A stretch of DNA of 64,000 nucleotides from Marseilla massiliensis (GTDB lineage Bacteria > Bacteroidota > Bacteroidia > Bacteroidales > Bacteroidaceae). The stretch is taken from positions 62,001 to 126,000 of the forward strand of contig NZ_JACJJL010000004.1 of NCBI RefSeq assembly GCF_016899955.1, read 5' to 3'. The notes under the pieces are model-generated. The model had not been told where the DNA came from. It was given only the letters and a program-made list of their open reading frames with translations, and made no database searches. A program made the position numbers and the translations under genes. Shown here one piece after another: positions 8,411 through 16,861 of this stretch. The stretch's first letter is position 1. Every line of letters begins with the position of its first letter.

Positions 8411-11400
8411 TTATTCATCTTTTTTGTAATCATCGGGGCGATGGGCATACTGGGCAAGCTCGGTGCTCACTTCCTCGTTCTCCTCGTCATCAAACTTCAG
8501 CGGCGTCAGCTTCTCCTGCAGCGACTGGAATATCATGAACAGGGCGGGAACGACGAACAACTGGCACAACGTGCCTATGAGCATGCCGCCCACGGCTGCC
8601 GCTCCAAGCGTCTGGTTACCGTTCTTTCCCACGCCACTTGCAAACATCATAGGCAACAGACCGACAATCATGGCCAGCGAGGTCATCAGAATCGGGCGCA
8701 GACGGGCACCGGCTCCGAGGATGGCCGACCAGCGGATGGCCATTCCGGTGTGGCGGCGCTCAAGGGCGAACTGCACGATAAGGATGGCGTTCTTGGCAAG
8801 AAGTCCGATGAGCATGATAAGAGATATCTGCATGTAGATGTCGTTCTGGTGGCCGAAGAGCTGCGTGAAGAGGAACGCTCCGGCAAGTCCGAACGGCACG
8901 GAGAGCAGCACTGACAGCGGCAGGATGTAGCTCTCGTACTGTGCGGAGAGTATCAGGTAGACGAACACGAAGCACAATACGAAGATAAGACCCGTAGAAC
9001 TGCTTGAGTTGGCCTCGGTTCGCGTAAGTCCGGTAAACTCGTATCCGTAGCCCGCGGGCAGCACGTTGCTGGCCACTTCCTCAACGGCCTTGATGGCTTC
9101 ACCCGAAGAATAGCCGTCGGCAACGGTCGCTGTGACGCTGATGCTCGTATACATGTTGTAACGGTTGATGTTCGACGGACCGTAGACGCGGTTCATGGTG
9201 CAGAACTCATTCACCGGTGCCATGCCGTTGGTTGTGCGGACATAGATGTTGTTCAGGTCCTCGGGACGCTGCCTACTCTCCGGCGTGCCCTGTATCATCA
9301 CACGGTATAGCTTGCCGTATGCATTGAAGTTCGAGGCGTAAAGGCCACCGTAGTAACCCTGCAACGTCGTCAGCACGGTTGAGGGGGATATCCCTGCCTG
9401 CTTACACTTGGCCACATCGACGTCAATCATGTACTGCGGGTAGCTCGAGTTGTACGATGTCATGGCCATCTGAATCTCGGGGCGCTTGTTAAGCTCGCCC
9501 AGATACTGCTGCACAATGCCGAAGAACTTGTTGACATCTCCACCCGTACGGTCGAGCATGACAACCGAAACACCGTTGTTTGCCGAGAATCCGGGAATCA
9601 TAGGAGGTGCAAACGCAAGTATCTGCGCGTCTTTGATAGATGCTGTCTGGGCGTAGATCATGCCAAGCACAGCCTGTGCGCTCTGTGCATCGTTACGCTC
9701 GTCGAACGACTTGAGCTTTATGATGAACGTGGCCTGGTCGGAACCCGAGCCCGAGATAAAGTTGTAACCTTGTATCTGCTGGCGGCTCTGCACGGCGGGA
9801 TTCGAGGCGAGCATGGCATCAACCTGGTCGATAACCTGCTGCGTGCGGTGCACGCTGGTTCCCGGGGGCATGGTGATTGTACAGAACACAACGCCCGTAT
9901 CCTCATCTGGCACGAGGCCCGAGCGGGTGGTGCTCATGGTCACCACGAGGGCGGCTATGCCCAGAACCACGCACACGGCGGTAAGTATGGGCTTGCGCAC
10001 GAAACGCTCCACACCCGTCTTATACTTGCCGAGCACCTTGTCGTAGGCTGTATTGAAAGCCACGTGGAAACGGTCCACCGGACTGAGCTTGCGCTCGGTG
10101 CCATCCTCATTCTTCGGTTTCATGAACACGGCGCAGAGGGCCGGCGACAGCGTAAGGGCGTTGAGGGCCGATATGAATATTGATATGGCCATCGTAATAC
10201 CGAACTCTCGGTAGAAGGTACCGGAGACTCCGCCCATGAACGACACCGGGATGAACACCGAAGCCATTACGAGCGTGATGGAGATGATGGCTCCCGAGAT
10301 TTCGTTCATGGCGTCGATACTGGCCGTGAGAGCGCTCTTGTAGCCAAGGTCAAGCTTTGCATGCACAGCCTCGACGACCACGATGGCGTCATCGACCACG
10401 ATGGCGATGGCCAGAAGCAAGGCCGAGAGCGTGAGCAGGTTGACCGAGAAGCCGAACAGGTTGAGGAAGAGGAACGTACCGATGAGCGACACCGGGACGG
10501 CGATAAGCGGGATGAGCGTTGACCGGAAGTCCTGCAAGAACAGGTAAACCACGAGGAACACCAGCACGAGGGTGAACACAAGGGTGAACACAACCTCATG
10601 TATTGAAGCGTAGAGGAAGTCGGTCACGTCGTAGTTGACGTCATACGTCAAGCCCGGGGGGAAGCTCTTGGCCTGCTCTTCGAGCTCGGCCTTCACTGCG
10701 GTGGCAATTTCGTTGGCGTTGGAGCCGGCAATCTGCTGCACCATACCCATGACCGAAGGCATGTTGTTGTTACGCATCGACACGGTATAGCTCAGTCCTC
10801 CGAGCTCAACATCGGCCACATCCTTCAGCTTGAGGGTCTGTCCGGTGAGGTCGCTCGTAAGGATTATGTTCTTGAACTCCTCGGCAGTCTTGAGTCGTCC
10901 GGTGTATCTCATGACATACTCGAACGCCATCTTGCTCTCCTGACCGAACGAACCGGGCGCAGCCTCGATGTTTTGCTCGGACAGCGCGGTTGAGATGTCG
11001 CTCGGCATGAGCCCGTATTGCTTCATCTTGTCGGGCTTGAGCCAGATTCGCATCGAGTAAGTCTTCATACCGGGGCTCATCACATCGCCCACGCCGGCAA
11101 TACGCTTGAGGGCCGGAACGACGTTGATTTCGTTGTAGTTTGTGATGAACTGGTCATCGTAGCGCCCGTCGGGCGACACGAGGGCATACATTATCACCTG
11201 CGACGACTGGCGCTTGTTTACCGTAACACCTACGCGGGTTACCTCGGCCGGCAGCTGCGACTGAGCCTGGGATATACGGTTCTGCACGTTGACGGCGCAC
11301 ATGTCGGCGTTCACTCCCTGCCGGAAGTAGATCGTTATGCTTGCCGATCCGTCGTTGGATGCGGTAGATTCCATGTAGTCCATGTTCTCCACACCGTTAA

Positions 11401-11608
11401 TGCTTTCCTCCAACGGCGCGAGCACGGAGTTCTTTACGGTTTCGGCATCGGCACCGGTGTACGTGGTACGCACCGAGACGGTAGGCGGAGCCACGTCAGG
11501 ATACTGCTCGATAGGCAAGGTGAGCAGTCCGATGAGACCCAGTATGACGATGAGAATAGATATCACCGTCGAAAGCACCGGGCGCTTTATAAAGTTTGTA
11601 AATGTCAT
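8411..11608 (-). CDS. RND efflux permease (AcrB/MexB, HAE1 family)
   Basis: Proton-driven inner-membrane transporter that exports hydrophobic and amphiphilic compounds through the adaptor and outer-membrane channel encoded beside it. At 1065 residues it is standard length. It starts MTFTNFIKRPVLSTVISI, like AcrB. It has two sets of membrane helices, each followed by a large periplasmic loop. The proton-relay acidic pair is in IVVDDAIVVVEA near residues 403-404, and the relay lysine in LLAKNAILIVQF near residue 937. Substrates cannot be predicted. Confidence 0.95.
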   Translation of the reverse strand: MTFTNFIKRPVLSTVISILIVILGLIGLLTLPIEQYPDVAPPTVSVRTTYTGADAETVKNSVLAPLEESINGVENMDYMESTASNDGSASITIYFRQGVNADMCAVNVQNRISQAQSQLPAEVTRVGVTVNKRQSSQVIMYALVSPDGRYDDQFITNYNEINVVPALKRIAGVGDVMSPGMKTYSMRIWLKPDKMKQYGLMPSDISTALSEQNIEAAPGSFGQESKMAFEYVMRYTGRLKTAEEFKNIILTSDLTGQTLKLKDVADVELGGLSYTVSMRNNNMPSVMGMVQQIAGSNANEIATAVKAELEEQAKSFPPGLTYDVNYDVTDFLYASIHEVVFTLVFTLVLVFLVVYLFLQDFRSTLIPLIAVPVSLIGTFLFLNLFGFSVNLLTLSALLLAIAIVVDDAIVVVEAVHAKLDLGYKSALTASIDAMNEISGAIISITLVMASVFIPVSFMGGVSGTFYREFGITMAISIFISALNALTLSPALCAVFMKPKNEDGTERKLSPVDRFHVAFNTAYDKVLGKYKTGVERFVRKPILTAVCVVLGIAALVVTMSTTRSGLVPDEDTGVVFCTITMPPGTSVHRTQQVIDQVDAMLASNPAVQSRQQIQGYNFISGSGSDQATFIIKLKSFDERNDAQSAQAVLGMIYAQTASIKDAQILAFAPPMIPGFSANNGVSVVMLDRTGGDVNKFFGIVQQYLGELNKRPEIQMAMTSYNSSYPQYMIDVDVAKCKQAGISPSTVLTTLQGYYGGLYASNFNAYGKLYRVMIQGTPESRQRPEDLNNIYVRTTNGMAPVNEFCTMNRVYGPSNINRYNMYTSISVTATVADGYSSGEAIKAVEEVASNVLPAGYGYEFTGLTRTEANSSSSTGLIFVLCFVFVYLILSAQYESYILPLSVLLSVPFGLAGAFLFTQLFGHQNDIYMQISLIMLIGLLAKNAILIVQFALERRHTGMAIRWSAILGAGARLRPILMTSLAMIVGLLPMMFASGVGKNGNQTLGAAAVGGMLIGTLCQLFVVPALFMIFQSLQEKLTPLKFDDEENEEVSTELAQYAHRPDDYKKDE

Positions 11609-11657
11609 ATTACCTTTGTTTGTTTAACGCATCAATAGATTGACCGTTGCGGTCTGG

Positions 11658-12815
11658 TTATTTCTGCATGGCTCCCATGCCTTCTGCCTGCTTTATCCTC
11701 TTGGCGTACTCCTCTGGAGTTATCGGTGTAATCTGTGCCCCGTCGGTGAGCTTGGTCACTCCGTTGGTCACATACTTCTCGCCGGCCTTTATGCCGCCGG
11801 TTACGATATAGTTGTTTCCGTCGTTCTGTGGCTCGACGGTAATCTCGGTGTATTTCACCTTGTTGTCATTGCCAACGACATAGATGAATATCTTGTTCTG
11901 CAGCTCTACAGTGCAGCTCTTCGGTATGACCACAGCCGAATTGTTGGTGTGCTTCACCACCACCGAGCCCGACCCGCCGCTTTTCAGCAGGTGCTCCGGG
12001 TTGGGGAACTGCGCGATAACCTGCACGCTGCCGGTGGTCTGGTCGATGACGCCGCTCACCTTGGCCACCTTTCCTTCGTGCTGGTAGGTTGTCCCGTCGG
12101 CCAGCTGCAGGTAAACGGGCGGGTATTTGCTTATGGCGTCGGCCATTCCGCCGGCGGTCTTCGAGAGCTCGAGCATCTCTTTCTCGTTCATAGAGAAGTA
12201 AACCTCCATCGTGCTGATGTTAGACACAGTGGTTAGAGGCTGTGTGCTGGAGCTGCTCACGAGCGCCCCGACCTTGTAGGGTAGCGTTCCGATGACACCG
12301 TTCGACGGGCTCTTGACGTAGCAGAAGCTCAGGTTCTCCTTTGCCGACACGAGCGCGGCCTTTGCCTGCGACAGTTGTGCCTCGGCGCTCTCGTAAGAGT
12401 TCTGTGCCGACTGCATCTCGTAGGCACCTATAACCTTGTTGGCAAACAGCTTCTTGCTGTTCTCGTATGTCAGCTTGGCGGTGTTAAGCTGTGCCGAAGC
12501 CGTGTTCACGGAGGCCTGGGCCTGGCGCACGGCCGCCTCGTAAGTCACGTTGTCGATGACGAAAAGCAACTCGCCGGCCTTGACGGTCTGGCCTTCCTTA
12601 ACACAGATTTTAGTAATGAACCCCGACACTTTCGGCCGGATTTCCACATCCTGTATACCCCTTATCACGGCAGGATAGGTTGATTGCAGCGTTGCGCTCT
12701 GCGGACTTACCGTCTGCACCGGGTAGCTATTGTCGCCCGTCATGGCGCCTTTGTTTCCACAAGAGACGAGAAGTGCAGCTGTTGCCGCAATCAACAACAT
12801 TTTGTTCTTTTTCAT
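11658..12815 (-). CDS. RND efflux periplasmic adaptor lipoprotein (AcrA/MexA type)
   Basis: Membrane-fusion protein linking the RND permease to the outer-membrane channel. The 385-residue product has a lipoprotein signal with Cys19 (ALLVSC). It then shows split lipoyl/barrel-sandwich segments (EIRPKVSGFITKICVKEGQTV near 56-76, and the matching half near 170), a central alpha-hairpin rich in Ala/Gln, and a beta-barrel domain. First gene of the four-gene operon; 49 bp separate it from the permease. No regulator gene is adjacent. Confidence 0.93.
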   Translation of the reverse strand: MKKNKMLLIAATAALLVSCGNKGAMTGDNSYPVQTVSPQSATLQSTYPAVIRGIQDVEIRPKVSGFITKICVKEGQTVKAGELLFVIDNVTYEAAVRQAQASVNTASAQLNTAKLTYENSKKLFANKVIGAYEMQSAQNSYESAEAQLSQAKAALVSAKENLSFCYVKSPSNGVIGTLPYKVGALVSSSSTQPLTTVSNISTMEVYFSMNEKEMLELSKTAGGMADAISKYPPVYLQLADGTTYQHEGKVAKVSGVIDQTTGSVQVIAQFPNPEHLLKSGGSGSVVVKHTNNSAVVIPKSCTVELQNKIFIYVVGNDNKVKYTEITVEPQNDGNNYIVTGGIKAGEKYVTNGVTKLTDGAQITPITPEEYAKRIKQAEGMGAMQK

Positions 12816-12898
12816 AACCTATTATTATATATATAAATTTTTATGCTAAATACAACCTCCGCAGAAAACTTTCTACCCACGGTTAGGTTTTCAGAGTG

Positions 12899-12906
12899 CA
12901 AAGATA
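12899..12906 (-). promoter_or_regulatory. Promoter -7 box of the RND efflux operon
   Basis: TATCTTTG on the minus strand, 84 bp before the adaptor ATG. A second candidate, TATATTTG, lies at 12971-12978. The AT-rich gap also holds a perfect palindrome AGAATATTCT at 12910-12919, just upstream of the -7 box, followed by a half-site AGAATAT at 12927-12933. Confidence 0.6.
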
Positions 12907-13001
12907 CACAGAATATTCTAACTGAAAGAATATGCTGCCGCACATTTAACTATCTTTATATGCGGCATGGCAAATATACAAAAAAGTAAGAATCGTGTGC
13001 G

Positions 13002-14435
13002 TTAATTTTTACAAACCAATCCTATTTCTTTAGCTTTTTCAAGCAGCAACGCCATCAGCGGCTCTCGCTCGTTGGGCACTTTGTTATCGAGCACAGCGTC
13101 TTTGAGCGCCTGCTTGAGCTGCCCCACCTCGCGGCATGGCGGCAGTGCGAACATCTGCATTATCTCATTGCCGTCGATGCAGGGCTGCAACAGTCGCTTG
13201 TAGTCTTTCTCCTTAAGGTCGGCCAGCTTCTCGCGCACCATGCGGAAGTTCTCGAGGAACATTCGCTTTCTCACCTCGTTCTTGCTCGTTATGTCGGCTT
13301 CGCACAGCGTCATGAGGTCGTCGATGTCGTCGCCGGCGTCGTTCATGAGCCTCCTCACGGCACTGTCGGTCACCTCTTCGTCGGCAATCACAATGGGCCT
13401 CATGTGCAGGTCGACCAGCTTCTGCACGTACTTCATCTTGGCATCGAGCGGCAGCGCCAGCCTGCGGAATATCTGCGGCACCATCTTGGCGCCCACGTAG
13501 TTGTGGTTGTGGAACGTCCATCCCTGCGCCGGTTCCCAGCGCTTGCACCTCGTCTTGCCTATGTCGTGCATCAGGGCAGCCCACCGCAGCCACAGCCCCC
13601 CGCCCCTGCGGCACACGTTGTCTACCACCTCGAGCGTGTGGTAGAAATTGTTCTTGTGGGCCTTGTCGCCCCTTCGCTCCACTATGTCGAGCGCGGCCAG
13701 CTCGGGCAATATGAGCTGCAGCAGGCCCGAGCGGTGCAGGTCGACAAAGCCCCGGCTCGGCGTGGCCGTCATCATTATCTTGTTTAGCTCGTCCTTGATG
13801 CGCTCGCCGCTCACAATCCTTATCCGCTCGGCATTGCGGCTGAGCGCCTCAAACGTCTCGTCCTCGATCATGAAGTTGAGCTGCGCGGCAAACCTCACGC
13901 ATCGCATCATGCGCAGCGGGTCGTCGGAAAAGGTCACGTCGGGGTCGAGCGGCGTGCGTATGATGCCGTCTTCAAGGTCTTCTATGCCGTAGAAAGGGTC
14001 GACGAGCTCGCCGTAGCGCTCGGCATTGAGGCACACGGCCATGGCGTTGATGGTGAAGTCGCGCCTGTTCTGGTCGTCTTCGAGCGTGCCGTCTTCCACA
14101 ACGGGCTTGCGCGAGTCGTGGCTGTAGCTCTCTTTCCTCGCCCCGACAAACTCCACCTCCATGCCCTTCCACTTCACTTGCGCCGTCCCGAAATTGCGGA
14201 ATACGGACAGGTGGGCCTTGCGCCCCAGTTGCTGCTTGAGCTCGGAGGCAAGGCTGATGCCGCTGCCCACCACTACTATGTCGATGTCATTAGAAGGGCG
14301 TTCGAGGAAAAGGTCGCGCACGTAGCCGCCCACTACGTAGCACTCAAGGCCGAGCTTGTCGGCTGCAGCTGATATGGTATGGAATATGTCGCTGTCGAGC
14401 GCCTGCGCCAGTTCTGCGTCTGTAAGTATCTTCAT
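13002..14435 (-). CDS. cca: CCA-adding tRNA nucleotidyltransferase with HD domain
   Basis: Adds or repairs the 3' CCA end of tRNAs; tRNA-Pro in this window lacks an encoded CCA. The 477-residue protein has the class II nucleotidyltransferase head VVGGYVRDLFLERPSNDIDIVV near residues 33-54 with its metal-binding DxD. A poly(A) polymerase RNA-binding region follows (FAAQLNFMIEDETFEAL), then an HD-domain region with LMHDIGKTR near 292-300. The ATG at 14435 is favoured over a start at 14501, since homology begins at MKILTDAEL. Transcribed alone. Confidence 0.9.
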   Translation of the reverse strand: MKILTDAELAQALDSDIFHTISAAADKLGLECYVVGGYVRDLFLERPSNDIDIVVVGSGISLASELKQQLGRKAHLSVFRNFGTAQVKWKGMEVEFVGARKESYSHDSRKPVVEDGTLEDDQNRRDFTINAMAVCLNAERYGELVDPFYGIEDLEDGIIRTPLDPDVTFSDDPLRMMRCVRFAAQLNFMIEDETFEALSRNAERIRIVSGERIKDELNKIMMTATPSRGFVDLHRSGLLQLILPELAALDIVERRGDKAHKNNFYHTLEVVDNVCRRGGGLWLRWAALMHDIGKTRCKRWEPAQGWTFHNHNYVGAKMVPQIFRRLALPLDAKMKYVQKLVDLHMRPIVIADEEVTDSAVRRLMNDAGDDIDDLMTLCEADITSKNEVRKRMFLENFRMVREKLADLKEKDYKRLLQPCIDGNEIMQMFALPPCREVGQLKQALKDAVLDNKVPNEREPLMALLLEKAKEIGLVCKN

Positions 14436-14528
14436 TGATGCCACTGCTGTGTTAAATAAGCGAAACTGCCGGTAAAAACGAACGGCAAGACCAATCTTCA
14501 ATCGGTCGTGAACACTTTGTTAAGGCTG

Positions 14529-14536
14529 CAAAGTTA
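14529..14536 (-). promoter_or_regulatory. Promoter -7 box of cca
   Basis: TAACTTTG on the minus strand, about 94 bp before the ATG at 14435. No matching -33 TTTG is visible at the expected distance. Confidence 0.5.
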
Positions 14537-15240
14537 ATGCAAAAAATCCACATTCCGCCTCTTGCGATGCGGTTTTTTACCATCGGCGGCGCCCGCGCCC
14601 CTCTGCGCGCGGGGCAGCAGCCAACGCGGCAGCGGCATCTGCCGGTGGCCAGCCGGTGCAGAAATTTAATTACAACCATGCCTCCGAGAACAGCATGCGC
14701 GGCACCACGGCGGCAGCGGCCCGCAAATGAGCCATTCTCGGCGAAGATACGCAAAGCGCTGGGGCATACGGTGTTAGGTCGCCACAGGCATGGAATCGCT
14801 ATCCCATACGCGCCACGGTGCGGCCGCCGGAGGCCCCAAAAGGGCAGAAAAGCCATGTTTCTGCGCCACAGCCGGGCCGCTACGGCTATGTAAAACGGCC
14901 CTCACGGCAATGCAAAACGGCCCGTTCGGCCCCACGAAAAGGCCCTCGCGGCGCGGCGGCAGCGGCCCGACGGGCAACCGGCCGGGCCCGAAAGCCCTCG
15001 GCAAACGCCAAAGGCAAGGACGAGACGGGGGCAAAAATGATGAAACAGATTTACACTTTGCCGCCCCAGGCTGCCCCCGGCAGGCATCATTGCCTACGGC
15101 CAAGGCCCGGCAACCGCTTCACAGCCTCTACGCCCTACGGGCTGCCCCGCCACGCCCCTACGGCCCCGGCAGCGGCCCTGCAAGCGGGCATTGCATGTTA
15201 ACAATACCTAATAATGAGGGCCACAGTCGCTGTTTCACGC
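14537..15240. other. Intergenic gap between divergent cca and a lipoprotein gene
   Basis: About 700 bp with no supportable gene. The content is very GC-rich and the reading frames are out-of-frame shadows. It contains 22-bp array B; nothing else was recognised. A short frame beginning near 15048 was considered and not called. Confidence 0.6.
14890..14950. repeat. 22-bp periodic intergenic array B (three units)
   Basis: Core AACGGCCC at 14894 and 14916, then AAAGGCCC at 14938, each 22 bp apart. A more degenerate unit (GCCGGGCC) lies near 14871. It sits between two divergent genes, upstream of both predicted promoters. Confidence 0.75.
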
Positions 15241-15250
15241 CGATAAGATG

Positions 15251-15258
15251 TATTTTTG
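15251..15258 (+). promoter_or_regulatory. Promoter -7 box of the lipoprotein gene at 15315
   Basis: TATTTTTG at 15251-15258 fits TAnnTTTG and is 56 bp before the ATG. The -33 is poor (TTTC at 15233-15236, only 14 bp spacing). Confidence 0.5.
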
Positions 15259-15314
15259 CAAAAAACAAACAGCCGGCACGGCCGCGCCACACGGCCAGCC
15301 GCGCCACACAAAAC

Positions 15315-15785
15315 ATGAACAGCATGACCAAGAAACACATAACGGCGGCGCTGATAGCCGTGGCGGCACTGGCAGCCTGCGGCGACAACGGCGCACGCTC
15401 AGAGGCCGACCGACTGCTGGAACGGGCCAACACAGAGTTTGAGAGCAAGCAATACGACAAGGCGCTGCGCACAATCGACTCGCTGCGCCGCGTTTACCCA
15501 AACGCCATCGAGACGCGCAAAGAGGCGCTGAAGCTATACCAGGACATATCGCTCAAGCAGGCACAAGACGACCTTGCGCTGACCGACAGCGCGCTGCAGG
15601 CCGTGAAAGCCGCCTACAGGCAGCTGAAAGACTCGGTGGAAAAGAAGCGAGCCAACCTCACGGCCACCGAAGACGAGCTGAGCACGCTCAACCTCACGAA
15701 GGTCAAGATGGACTCGCTGCAGGTGCGCTTCGACGTACAGTGCGCCAAGATAAAATACATACACAAGAAGCAGAAGGAGGAGTGA
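15315..15785 (+). CDS. Small helical lipoprotein with TPR-like and coiled-coil regions
   Basis: A 156-residue predicted lipoprotein: basic start, hydrophobic stretch and a lipobox ending LAAC (Cys22, or Cys19 if the second ATG at 15324 is used). Residues about 28-75 look like a single TPR-type helix pair (ERANTEFESKQYDKALRTID). The rest is charged and heptad-like, ending KYIHKKQKEE, so a coiled coil is likely. This architecture is common among uncharacterised Bacteroidales envelope proteins. No operon partner. Function unknown. Confidence 0.75.
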   Translation: MNSMTKKHITAALIAVAALAACGDNGARSEADRLLERANTEFESKQYDKALRTIDSLRRVYPNAIETRKEALKLYQDISLKQAQDDLALTDSALQAVKAAYRQLKDSVEKKRANLTATEDELSTLNLTKVKMDSLQVRFDVQCAKIKYIHKKQKEE

Positions 15786-16231
15786 TACGCCCGGCCGGGG
15801 CCGCCGGCGGCCGCCAGGCGCCCCCGTCCGACAGCTCCTCGCGCTTCAGCCAGCCAAGGCCCCGGCCCGCGCTGGCCATCGACATGCCCTTTGCCACGCA
15901 GCCGGGCCCGCCCGCATGGCGGCAACACCCATGCGCCAGGCGCCAGGCGCGCCCTTGAGCGGCATATCGGTGAGCAAGGGCGCAAACCCGTCGGGTGCCG
16001 CCTCGCTGCCCATTCACACAGGCACCACACGGCTGGCAAGGGGATTGCAGTTGCACCATCGGGCCGCGCAAAGGCCGCGTGTCATGGCCGGCCCATGCCG
16101 CATGCAGAGCCGAGGCAGCCCGGCAGCCCGCCCCCGGCCCGTTGCCAACCTGCCGCAGGGCCTTGTTGAGCGCGCCGCCGGCCCGCCACCACAACGGCCC
16201 GGGCTGCCGCCAACGGCTTTTTAGGCAAACG
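15786..16231. other. Gene-free gap, nothing recognised
   Basis: About 445 bp of high-GC sequence without a supportable reading frame, repeat array or terminator-like hairpin with a T run. All open frames look like GC-driven shadows. Confidence 0.5.
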
Positions 16232-16263
16232 TTTGGTGTTCTCAATATAAATTCTTAATTTTG
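16232..16263 (+). promoter_or_regulatory. Promoter of the DUF1599-tpiA-SPOR-folE operon
   Basis: TTTG at 16232-16235 and TAATTTTG at 16256-16263, spaced 20 bp: a full match to the Bacteroidota consensus. The start codon at 16288 is 24 bp downstream of the -7 box. Confidence 0.85.
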
Positions 16264-16287
16264 CACCGCACTTTGTTTATATCGAGA

Positions 16288-16839
16288 ATGGCAAAACAAA
16301 TAGAAGCATCCACAGACCAAGAGTTCGAGCAAGTGATGGCCGAATGCCGCTCGCTGTTTGCGAAAAAGCTCGCAGACTACGGCGCGTCGTGGCGTTTGCT
16401 GCGCCCGGCATCGCTCACCGACCAGTTGCTCATAAAGGCCAAGCGCATCAGAAGCCTCGAGATCAAGGGGCAGTCGCTGGTGGGCGAAGGCATCAGGCCC
16501 GAGTTCATAGCACTCATCAACTATGGCATAGTTGGGCTGATACAGCTTGACCGCGGCTTCGCCGACCACGTAGACATCAGCGCCGACGATGCCCTCAAGC
16601 TATACGACAGCCACGCCGCCGAGGCCCTGGCGCTCATGCAGCGCAAAAACCACGACTACGACGAGGCATGGCGGCTGATGCGCGTGAGCAGCTACACAGA
16701 CTTCATACTCACCAAGATAGAGCGGGTGAAGGAGATAGAAGACAACCGCGGATGCACCATAGTGAGCGAAGGGATAGCGTCTAACTACATGGACATCATC
16801 AACTACGCCGTGTTCGGGGCCATCAAGCTCGCGCAGTGA
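16288..16839 (+). CDS. DUF1599 domain protein
   Basis: A 183-residue soluble protein made of two tandem related halves: [14 protein letters not shown] (near residue 29) and [14 protein letters not shown] (near residue 121), each followed by a similar RI+SLEI/RVKEIED helix and an [22 protein letters not shown] strand. This internal duplication is the DUF1599 signature. The biochemical role is not established to my knowledge. In Bacteroidales it commonly precedes a DoxX-like gene and tpiA, as here. First gene of a four-gene operon. Confidence 0.85.
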   Translation: MAKQIEASTDQEFEQVMAECRSLFAKKLADYGASWRLLRPASLTDQLLIKAKRIRSLEIKGQSLVGEGIRPEFIALINYGIVGLIQLDRGFADHVDISADDALKLYDSHAAEALALMQRKNHDYDEAWRLMRVSSYTDFILTKIERVKEIEDNRGCTIVSEGIASNYMDIINYAVFGAIKLAQ

Positions 16840-16861
16840 TACACCCACACAAGCACAACAG

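Noticed and set aside
15048..15201. Short frame beginning MMKQIYTLPPQ
   Set aside because: No family match, a poor -7 spacing (TAnnnTTTG), and Pro/Ala/Arg-rich composition typical of non-coding GC-rich DNA here.
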